Positions 1 to 5,672 of a stretch of 12,708 bases of DNA are shown in pieces. The translations under genes and the position numbers were made by a program. Within the stretch, counting starts at the first letter, position 1; each line of letters opens with the position of its first letter. Source of the stretch: Streptococcus sp. (GTDB lineage: Bacteria > Bacillota > Bacilli > Lactobacillales > Streptococcaceae); contig JAPJPE010000030.1 of the NCBI GenBank assembly GCA_030825825.1, positions 1 through 12,708 of the forward strand, read 5' to 3'. The notes under the pieces are model-generated. The model saw only the letters and a list, made by a program, of their open reading frames with translations, made no database searches and had not been told where the DNA came from.

Positions 1-44
1 GACGACGAAATCGAATTCTAACGAATTACCGATTTCTGTCCCAC
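1..44 (-). repeat. Palindromic intergenic element after the transporter operon, cut by the window edge
   Basis: Just past the stop of the binding-protein gene the minus strand carries a hairpin. AAATCG (positions 35-30) pairs with CGATTT (13-8), AATTC (27-23) pairs with GAATT (18-14), the loop is 4 nt (22-19), and there is a 2-nt bulge at 28-29. Outside this, GTGGGAC (44-38) begins a second stem whose partner starts as GTC (3-1) and is then lost at the window edge. There is no T-run inside the window, so it is not a classic terminator as far as seen. The two-level palindrome resembles short dispersed intergenic repeats of streptococci; that identification is from memory and not verified. Confidence 0.5.
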
Positions 45-52
45 TCTCTTTT

Positions 53-880
53 TTACTTGATATCGTCTGTTGCTACATCCGTTCCGAACCACTTCTTAGA
101 GATCTTTTGGAACTGGCCCTTTTGATAGAGTTTTACGAAGGCTTCATCAATTTTTTTCTTCAAGGTTTTATCCGCCTTGCGCACTCCTACCGCAAAGGAT
201 TCAGTTTCAAAACCGACAGGAAAGACATTGTAGTCTTTTAAAATTCCTTCCGTCTGCAGATAATAGTTGGCATAGACACGGTCGATTAAGAGGCCATCGA
301 TCCGATCATTCTGAAGATCGATCAGCGCCTCGTTGAAACTCTGGTATTGGGTAGCCTTTTGATTTTTAACCTTATTTTTTAAGATTTTAGGATTGGCTTC
401 AAAATCCATATAGCCAGACGATCCGGTCTGGGCACCTAATCGTTTCTCTTTCATCCCATCGACTGATTGGATCCCAGAGGCTTTCTTAGTGACCAAGACT
501 TGTTCATTTTTCATATAGGGCTTGGTAAAAGCAACACTCTCCCGACGTTCATCTGTAGCCGAATAGCCATTCCAGATGGCATCAATGGTCCCATTTTTCA
601 GTTCCGTCTCTTTCATATCCCAATCAATGGGTTGCCAGTTGACATGAATCCCATAAGAATCAAAGACTTGATTGGCCAAATCAATATCAAAACCCGCATA
701 GGTTCCATCTTTTTGTTCAAAGCCCATGGGAACGAAAGTATTATCAAAACCAATCGTGATGGACTGCTCTTTTTGGTATTTTTGCCAGTTGTCTACTTTA
801 GGATCACTCACTGTCTGTCCACAGGCAGTCAGAAGAACTAGACTAAGGACACCTAGCAGCCATGGTATTACTCGTTTCAT
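53..880 (-). CDS. Polar amino-acid ABC transporter, substrate-binding lipoprotein
   Basis: This 275-residue extracytoplasmic binding protein of the SBP_bac_3 family would capture a polar amino acid outside the membrane and deliver it to the permease encoded upstream. The N-terminus is a lipoprotein signal: charged MKR, a hydrophobic stretch, then the lipobox LTAC with Cys20 as the lipidated residue. Family motifs follow: ITIGFDNTFVPMGF at about 41-54, GTYAGFDIDLA at 59-69, and NGTIDAIWNGYSATDERRE at 96-114, which carries the ligand-contacting region. RIDGLLIDRVYANYYL at 193-208 and a C-terminal KKWFG are also typical. The start is set by GGAGGAG five bases before the ATG; that site overlaps the stop of the ATPase gene, only 9 nt away, which implies translational coupling. 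Substrate is not decidable by eye: Gln, Arg, Lys, His and cystine are all possible. Confidence 0.93.
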   Translation of the reverse strand: MKRVIPWLLGVLSLVLLTACGQTVSDPKVDNWQKYQKEQSITIGFDNTFVPMGFEQKDGTYAGFDIDLANQVFDSYGIHVNWQPIDWDMKETELKNGTIDAIWNGYSATDERRESVAFTKPYMKNEQVLVTKKASGIQSVDGMKEKRLGAQTGSSGYMDFEANPKILKNKVKNQKATQYQSFNEALIDLQNDRIDGLLIDRVYANYYLQTEGILKDYNVFPVGFETESFAVGVRKADKTLKKKIDEAFVKLYQKGQFQKISKKWFGTDVATDDIK

Positions 881-889
881 CCTCTCCTC

Positions 890-1519
890 CTATTTAGGCT
901 CAACCTTGAGAAGAACATCCGCAATTGCTTCTGCAAATGGAATATCATGGGTAACAACGATCTGAGTCATCCCCAGTTCACGGTTTTGCAAGATTAACTT
1001 CTCAACTTCTAATCGCAATTCTGGATCCAAGGCCGAAGTCGGCTCATCATAGCCAATAATTTCTGGATCGATCATCATAGCACGAGCCAATGCCACCCGT
1101 TGCTTCTGACCACCAGATAGAGAGAAGGGATAAGCATCCGCATGTTGTTCGAGTCCCAAACGCTCCAGTAAGCTCATAGCTTTTTTACTCGCTTCTTCCT
1201 TAGTCACATTCATGGTCTTAATAGGAGACAAGATAAGGTTTTCCATGACCGATAAATGTGGAAACAATTGAAAATCTTGAAAGACAAAACCGAGAAGATT
1301 TCGTTTTTCTAAGGCATCCAGAGGCAAGTTTTCACCATTGTAAATGATCTGACCAGAATCAATGGTTTCAAGACCAGCTAGCATGCGAAGCAAGGTGGTT
1401 TTTCCTCCCCCAGAAGGACCAACAATGGCGACGATTTGTTTTTCAGGAACGAGAAGATTGAAATCTGATAAGATCTGCTTATCCCCAAACCGTTTCGAAA
1501 TTTGTTTTAATTCTAACAT
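890..1519 (-). CDS. Polar amino-acid ABC transporter, ATP-binding protein
   Basis: This 209-residue ATPase of the GlnQ/HisP type powers uptake by the adjacent permease and binding lipoprotein. Visible motifs in order are Walker A GPSGGGKT (34-41), Q-loop Gln81 in VFQDFQLFPH, the signature LSGGQKQR (134-141), Walker B IIGYDE with Glu159, the D-loop SALD (162-165), and the switch His191 in VVTHD. All catalytic elements are intact. The protein is shorter than the usual 240-250 residues of this family: it stops soon after the H-loop at ADVLLKVEPK and lacks most of the usual tail with the 'D-x-G-x-IVEEG' strand. The reading frame continues cleanly into the next gene's ribosome binding site, so this looks like a natural short form. 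The start is preceded by AGGAGGAG, and the gap to the permease gene is 12 nt. Confidence 0.94.
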   Translation of the reverse strand: MLELKQISKRFGDKQILSDFNLLVPEKQIVAIVGPSGGGKTTLLRMLAGLETIDSGQIIYNGENLPLDALEKRNLLGFVFQDFQLFPHLSVMENLILSPIKTMNVTKEEASKKAMSLLERLGLEQHADAYPFSLSGGQKQRVALARAMMIDPEIIGYDEPTSALDPELRLEVEKLILQNRELGMTQIVVTHDIPFAEAIADVLLKVEPK

Positions 1520-1531
1520 ATGCTTCTCCTC

Positions 1532-2173
1532 CTATTTATAATATGAAAAGTTCTTTTCAACTCGCTTAGCAATGATGGTCACGATCCCAATGAGGATTAA
1601 ATAAATAGCTCCCGCCAAAAAAATGGGTGCTAGACTTGCATCACGATTGGCTGCCGTCCGACTAGCGAGGATCAAATCACTAATTCCCAGAGCATAGACC
1701 AAGGAGGTATCTTTAATCAAGGACATGACTTCATTGAAGACACTTGGAAGAACGATCTTCACCACCTGAGGCAAAATGATATAGCGAATTGTTTGCCATG
1801 AACTCAATTTCAAGACCTTGGCCGCCTCATACTGACCTGTCGGAATGGCAACAATTCCTCCACGGAAGATTTCCGCAAAATAGGCTGCATAATTGAGGGT
1901 GAAGGCTGTAATAGCCGCAGGCAACCGATCAATCCGAATCCCGATACTTGGAAGGACGTAATAAATAAAGATCAACTGAAGCAAAAGAGGAGTTCCTCGC
2001 ATGATCCAGATATAAATCGTTAGGAGTCCATGCAGGATCTTTGAGCGCAATTGAAGCAAAAAGGCAACAACGATTCCTAGTGGAATCGATAAAATCAATA
2101 CGAAAGCAAACACTTGCAAGGTGAGGCTTGCTCCCTTTAACAAACTTGGTAAAATTTCCAAAGCATACTGCAT
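1532..2173 (-). CDS. Polar amino-acid ABC transporter, permease
   Basis: This 213-residue integral membrane protein of the HisM/GlnP family forms the translocation path of the uptake system, probably as a homodimer because only one permease gene is present. The family start 'LPSLLKGASLTLQVF' (8-22) leads into the first helix. Hydrophobic segments lie at about 17-40, 51-75, 84-100 and 183-201. The EAA loop that docks the ATPase is clear at about 99-135, with the core GQYEAAKVLKLSSWQTIRYI. It is the first gene of the three-gene operon. An excellent AGGAGGAG sits 6 nt before the ATG, and a candidate extended -10 lies about 35 nt upstream. The order permease-ATPase-binding protein is complete, so the operon encodes a self-sufficient importer. 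Confidence 0.93.
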   Translation of the reverse strand: MQYALEILPSLLKGASLTLQVFAFVLILSIPLGIVVAFLLQLRSKILHGLLTIYIWIMRGTPLLLQLIFIYYVLPSIGIRIDRLPAAITAFTLNYAAYFAEIFRGGIVAIPTGQYEAAKVLKLSSWQTIRYIILPQVVKIVLPSVFNEVMSLIKDTSLVYALGISDLILASRTAANRDASLAPIFLAGAIYLILIGIVTIIAKRVEKNFSYYK

Positions 2174-2206
2174 AGCATTCTCCTCCTAAAAAATTATTTA
2201 ATGAAC

Positions 2207-2215
2207 ATCTTACCA
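2207..2215 (-). promoter_or_regulatory. Probable extended -10 promoter of the amino-acid transporter operon
   Basis: The minus strand reads TGG-TAAGAT, an extended -10 element (TGn plus a hexamer one base from TATAAT), about 35 nt upstream of the permease ATG. No good -35 lies 16-18 nt further up; the region there is T-rich. It sits between the terminator of the signal peptidase-like gene and the transporter operon, where a promoter is expected. I see no T-box or riboswitch in the short leader, which is under 100 nt. Confidence 0.45.
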
Positions 2216-2252
2216 CAAAAATGGAAAAAAACTAGTTCATTCTGATATTTAT

Positions 2253-2277
2253 AAAAAAAAATAGCCTTTTGGCTATT
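2253..2277 (-). terminator. Rho-independent terminator of the signal peptidase-like gene, overlapping its stop codon
   Basis: On the minus strand AATAGCC (2277-2271), loop AAAA, GGCTATT (2266-2260) forms a 7-bp stem followed by a run of T (2259-2253). The TAG stop codon (2275-2273) lies inside the 5' arm, so the last translating ribosome would cover part of the hairpin. The intergenic space before the transporter operon is only about 100 bp. Confidence 0.85.
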
Positions 2278-2833
2278 CTTTTACTTTTATAAATCCAAAT
2301 TTATTGAGAGGATAGAGACGTAGATTCACGACTCCTTCGATCTGATTTTTATGGATATAACCAAACTCACGGCTATCTTCTGTATCTCCACGGTTATCAT
2401 TTAAGACTAGGTAAGTATCGGATGGTACACGACCAGCCTTGGTCCCTTTTAACTCTGATAAGAAAAAATCATCCGTATAATACCCATTACTCGTTGGAGC
2501 AGCTAAGTGTTTGTTGAGCATTTTGTTCAGATAAGGTTCTGGTGTTGCCTGTCCATTCAAATAGAGGACGTCATCTACGTAGCTGACTTCGTCGTTTTCT
2601 TTGGCAATGACACGTCCAAGGTATTCTTTTCCACCGACCCTGTATAAGACCAAATCACTGCGATCTACCTGAGCATTTCTAGTCGCTACCACAAGATCTC
2701 CAGTTTTCACAGAAGCATTGGCCATTTTATCATTGATACTAAATGGATGAAATACAAAGATTCGAAGCAAAATCAGTGCCAAAACCAGTACACCGACAAT
2801 GATGATATTTCTAATTAAATCTCTCCTTGGCAT
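2273..2833 (-). CDS. lepB: Signal peptidase I-like protein lacking the catalytic Ser/Lys dyad
   Basis: This 186-residue protein has the type I signal peptidase architecture: a short cytoplasmic MPRRDLIRN, one membrane anchor at about 10-28, then an extracellular S26-type domain. Recognisable family blocks are KTGDLVVATR (43-52), LGRVIAKENDEVSY (72-85), VLYLNG (89-94) and LNDNRGDTEDSREFG (144-158), the conserved C-terminal box. The key residues are missing. Where active enzymes have S-M-x-P-T before the GD, this protein reads K36-M37-A-N-A. Where they have the general-base Lys in 'KRVIG', it reads G73-R74. Codons are AAA (2728-2726) and GGA (2617-2615). From family knowledge it is unlikely to cleave preproteins; the pilus-assembly factor SipA of group A streptococci is a known dyad-less relative. 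No sortase or pilin gene is nearby. The gene has its own promoter and terminator. Family membership is sure; the biochemical role is not. Confidence 0.85.
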   Translation of the reverse strand: MPRRDLIRNIIIVGVLVLALILLRIFVFHPFSINDKMANASVKTGDLVVATRNAQVDRSDLVLYRVGGKEYLGRVIAKENDEVSYVDDVLYLNGQATPEPYLNKMLNKHLAAPTSNGYYTDDFFLSELKGTKAGRVPSDTYLVLNDNRGDTEDSREFGYIHKNQIEGVVNLRLYPLNKFGFIKVKE

Positions 2834-2857
2834 GTATGTCTCCCTTCCTTTTTATTT

Positions 2858-2866
2858 ATTATACCA
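2858..2866 (-). promoter_or_regulatory. Extended -10 promoter of the signal peptidase-like gene
   Basis: The minus strand reads TGG-TATAAT, a perfect -10 with the extended TGn, about 25 nt upstream of the ATG at 2833. The position 17 nt further upstream is only a T-run, so the -35 is poor. It lies between the pyk terminator and the gene, so the gene probably forms its own transcription unit. Confidence 0.7.
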
Positions 2867-2930
2867 TGTTTTTAATCTTTAAAAAAGAGAAAGTAAGCAT
2901 TAGTGAGAATTCTTGTAAACACACACCAGA

Positions 2931-2978
2931 AGAAAAAGAAAAACCTCGCGGTCGATCCTTTCGGACCAACCAGCAAGG
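2931..2978 (-). terminator. Strong Rho-independent terminator of pyk
   Basis: On the minus strand a 15-bp stem runs from CCTTGCTGGTTGGTCC (2978-2963) to GGATCGACCGCGAGG (2958-2944) with a GAAA tetraloop. It has three G·U pairs and one bulged base. It is followed by TTTTTCTTTTTC. The structure begins about 20 nt after the pyk stop and closes the pfkA-pyk unit. Confidence 0.92.
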
Positions 2979-2998
2979 CTTTAAGATCAAATTGTCTA

Positions 2999-4504
2999 TT
3001 AACGTACTGTACGGATACGCATTGTGTTTGTACGAACAGCTTCTCCAACTGGTACACCAGCAACGATAACGATATCATCACCAGATTTAACAAGACCAGC
3101 TTCAACTGCTTTACGTTCAGCAATTTCGAACATATCATCAGTTGATGAAGGAGCATCTGTCAACATTGGGATAACACCCCAGTTCAACATCAATCCACGT
3201 TCAGTCAATTCGTCAAATGTCAATGCCAAGATATCAGCATCTGGACGGTATTTAGAGATCAAACGTGCAGTGTGACCTGTCTTAGTCAATGTTACAACCA
3301 ATTTGATATCCATTGAGTTTGTAGCATCTTTAACAGCTGAAGCCATAACTTCTGTCTTAGAGTTACGTTCGAATGAAGCTGGGTTCAAACGACCATATTC
3401 TTTCAAAAGTGTTTGAGCGTTCATGTCGATTTTCGCCATTGTAGCTACAGATTCAAGTGGGTATTTACCGTTTGCAGATTCACCTGAAAGCATTGTAGCA
3501 TCAGTACCATCGATAACAGCATTGAAGACGTCAGATACTTCAGAACGAGTTGCACGTGGTTTTTCAGTCATTGTTTCAAGCATGTTTGTTGCAGTGATAA
3601 CAACTTTACCAGCAGCATTCACTTTTGTGATGATCATTTTTTGGTAAACTGGAACCATTTCGAATGGTACTTCGATACCCATGTCACCACGAGCAATCAT
3701 GATACCATCAGCTGCTTCAATGATTTCATCCAAGTTATCGATACCTTGTTGGTTTTCGATTTTCGCGAACAATTGAACGTGACCGTTACCAGTTTCTTCA
3801 CAGATAGCACGAACTTCGTTCACGTCTTTTGCAGTACGTACGAATGAGATCGCGATGAAGTTGATACCTTGTTCCAAACCGAAGCGGATATCGTCGTTAT
3901 CGCGTTCAGCAAGTGCTGGGAAAGGAATCTTAGTGTTAGGGATGTTTACACCTTTTTGTTTAGCGATGATACCATCGTTTTCAACTTCAACAACAAATTC
4001 ACGTTTTGCAGCGTCTTTTTCTACAACGCGAAGACCCAATTTACCATCATCAACCAATACTTGGTGTCCAACTTCAACGTCATCAAAGATGTCAAGCGCA
4101 CCAGCAACGTTCAAAGCAATCACTTCACGAGTTGATTTAATACCTTGTTTTGTAGCAACGCGGATACGTTCACCAGTCTTGTATGAATATTCTTTAGCTT
4201 CGCCTTCGAACAATTCAGTACGGATTTCAGGACCTTTTGTATCAAGAAGGTAACCAACTTTTTTACCAGCGATTTCTTCTGCACGTTTAACAGTCGCCAT
4301 ACGTTCACCTTGTTCTTGGTGGTCACCGTGTGAGAAGTTGAAACGGAAAGTGTTAGCACCAGCTTCGATCAATTTAGCAATGTTTTGTGCTGAAGCTTCA
4401 ACGTCAAGTTTTTCAGCCCAGTATCCATCTTCACCGAATTTTTTACCACCACGGATTTCTACCGCAGGACCTAAAGTTGCAACGATTTTTACACGTTTGT
4501 TCAT
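2999..4504 (-). CDS. pyk: Pyruvate kinase
   Basis: This 501-residue cytosolic enzyme transfers phosphate from phosphoenolpyruvate to ADP, the last ATP-forming step of glycolysis. The N-terminal KIVATLGPA (6-14) and the TIM-barrel residues are present: R54-N56 in TFRFNFSHGD, the LLDTKGPEIRT block (86-96), the family signature FAKIENQQG with catalytic Lys248 and metal ligand Glu250, ARGDMGIE (271-278) with the metal-binding Asp, TATNMLETM with Thr304, and MLSGESANGKYP (338-349). The B domain lies at about 90-200 and the allosteric C-terminal domain at about 385-501. It lacks the extra PEP-utiliser-like domain of the 585-residue Bacillus enzyme, as expected for streptococci. The start has AAAGGAGT 9-10 nt upstream. 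It follows pfkA by 69 nt with no clear promoter, so it is probably cotranscribed, and it ends at a strong terminator. Confidence 0.98.
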   Translation of the reverse strand: MNKRVKIVATLGPAVEIRGGKKFGEDGYWAEKLDVEASAQNIAKLIEAGANTFRFNFSHGDHQEQGERMATVKRAEEIAGKKVGYLLDTKGPEIRTELFEGEAKEYSYKTGERIRVATKQGIKSTREVIALNVAGALDIFDDVEVGHQVLVDDGKLGLRVVEKDAAKREFVVEVENDGIIAKQKGVNIPNTKIPFPALAERDNDDIRFGLEQGINFIAISFVRTAKDVNEVRAICEETGNGHVQLFAKIENQQGIDNLDEIIEAADGIMIARGDMGIEVPFEMVPVYQKMIITKVNAAGKVVITATNMLETMTEKPRATRSEVSDVFNAVIDGTDATMLSGESANGKYPLESVATMAKIDMNAQTLLKEYGRLNPASFERNSKTEVMASAVKDATNSMDIKLVVTLTKTGHTARLISKYRPDADILALTFDELTERGLMLNWGVIPMLTDAPSSTDDMFEIAERKAVEAGLVKSGDDIVIVAGVPVGEAVRTNTMRIRTVR

Positions 4505-4533
4505 GATATATATGACTCCTTTTTAAATATATC

Positions 4534-4548
4534 TGTCTTTTTAAGACA
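4534..4548 (-). other. Small hairpin in the pfkA-pyk intercistronic region
   Basis: TGTCTT-AAA-AAGACA forms a 6-bp stem with a 3-nt loop between the pfkA stop and the pyk ribosome binding site. It has no T-run, so it is not a terminator. It could mark an RNA processing or stability site that sets the pfkA:pyk ratio. This is inference from position only. Confidence 0.35.
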
Positions 4549-4573
4549 AGGTTAACGAATTTATGAAATAAAA

Positions 4574-5587
4574 TTAGATTGAAGACAAGCTACGGTTCAA
4601 CTCGGCAAGACCAAGATCAGCTTTATGTGGATTGTTTACCACAATCTTACCATCTTCTGTCAAGCTAAAGAGGGCTCCTTCTTCTGCTTTACCAAGGATT
4701 GGGTTTTCAACCATTTTTTCATTACGGATACCAACGGCTACACCACCGATTCCTTGTTTCAACAATTTAACAGCGTGTGCTCCCATACGTGAAGCAAGAA
4801 CACGGTCACGCGCAGTAGGTGAACCACCACGTTGGATGTGGCCAAGCTCAGTCACACGAAGGTCACTTTCATCACCAGCTTCTTTCAAAGCTTTACCAAA
4901 TTCATCTGCAGACATCACGCCTTCAGCCAAGATGATGATGTTGTGGGTACGACCTTTTGCGTAACCTTCTTTGATGCTCTCAACAACATCTTCGATCTTG
5001 AATCCTTCTTCAGGGATGATGATTTCATCTGCACCAGATGCAATCCCTGCCCAAAGAGCGATATCTCCAGCGTTACGTCCCATCACTTCGATAACGAAAG
5101 TACGGTGGTGACTAGATGAAGTATCACGGATCTTATCGATCGCGTCCATTGCAGTTGTGACTGCCGTATCAAAACCAATTGTAAAGTCAGTTCCGACGAT
5201 ATCGTTGTCGATCGTACCAGGAAGACCCACAGCTGGGAATCCAAGCTCAGTCAAGCGCATCGCACCATGGTAAGAACCATCTCCACCAATAACGACAACA
5301 CCTTCGATCCCGTGTTTCTTCAATTGCTCGATCCCTTTTAATTGACCTTCGCGTTGTGCGAATTCAGGGTAACGAGCTGAATGAAGGAAGGTACCACCAC
5401 GGGAAATAATATCTCCAACAGATGAGGCGTCAAGAGGCTGAATTTTACCAGCAACCATTCCCGCATATCCATCATAGATACCGAAAACTTCCATTCCTTC
5501 TGAAATTGCTTGACGAACAACTGCACGGATGGCAGCGTTCATACCAGGGGCATCTCCACCACTAGTTAAAACAGCAATACGTTTCAT
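4574..5587 (-). CDS. pfkA: ATP-dependent 6-phosphofructokinase
   Basis: This 337-residue cytosolic enzyme phosphorylates fructose 6-phosphate to fructose 1,6-bisphosphate, the committed step of glycolysis. The motif order matches the prokaryotic ATP-PFK family: TSGGDAPGMNAAIR (8-21, ATP binding), GGDGS (101-105, with ATP/Mg contact), PGTIDND (123-129, with catalytic Asp127), the MGRNAGDIALWAG block (169-181), AEGV (221-224, with substrate-contacting Glu222) and LGHIQRGGSPTARDR (248-262). Gly104 after the GGD is followed by Ser, consistent with ATP rather than pyrophosphate use. Length agrees with other streptococcal PFKs and is slightly longer than the Bacillus enzyme (about 320). The start is preceded by AAGGAG at about 11 nt spacing. 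It follows dnaE by 85 nt, which holds its promoter, and precedes pyk in the usual streptococcal arrangement. Confidence 0.98.
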   Translation of the reverse strand: MKRIAVLTSGGDAPGMNAAIRAVVRQAISEGMEVFGIYDGYAGMVAGKIQPLDASSVGDIISRGGTFLHSARYPEFAQREGQLKGIEQLKKHGIEGVVVIGGDGSYHGAMRLTELGFPAVGLPGTIDNDIVGTDFTIGFDTAVTTAMDAIDKIRDTSSSHHRTFVIEVMGRNAGDIALWAGIASGADEIIIPEEGFKIEDVVESIKEGYAKGRTHNIIILAEGVMSADEFGKALKEAGDESDLRVTELGHIQRGGSPTARDRVLASRMGAHAVKLLKQGIGGVAVGIRNEKMVENPILGKAEEGALFSLTEDGKIVVNNPHKADLGLAELNRSLSSI

Positions 5588-5627
5588 TTCGTTGTTTGCT
5601 CCTTTTTTTTCTTTTACATTCTACGTA

Positions 5628-5636
5628 ATTATAACA
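5628..5636 (-). promoter_or_regulatory. Extended -10 promoter of pfkA-pyk
   Basis: The minus strand reads TGT-TATAAT, a perfect -10 with extended TGn, giving a leader of about 33 nt before the pfkA ATG. No TTGACA-like -35 is seen at 16-18 nt. The absence of a visible terminator after dnaE means readthrough from dnaE can also reach pfkA. Confidence 0.72.
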
Positions 5637-5672
5637 CAAAGAAGACTAAAATTCTCGTATTTTTCGCAGTTT

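Noticed and set aside
2827..3156. Plus- and minus-strand open frames over the pyk terminator and lepB promoter
   Set aside because: They overlap the pyk 3' end in another frame and a strong terminator; low-complexity translated sequence with no family resemblance.
3024..4526. Several plus-strand open frames opposite pyk
   Set aside because: Strong codon bias in pyk leaves the reverse frames open; none has a ribosome binding site or recognisable domain.
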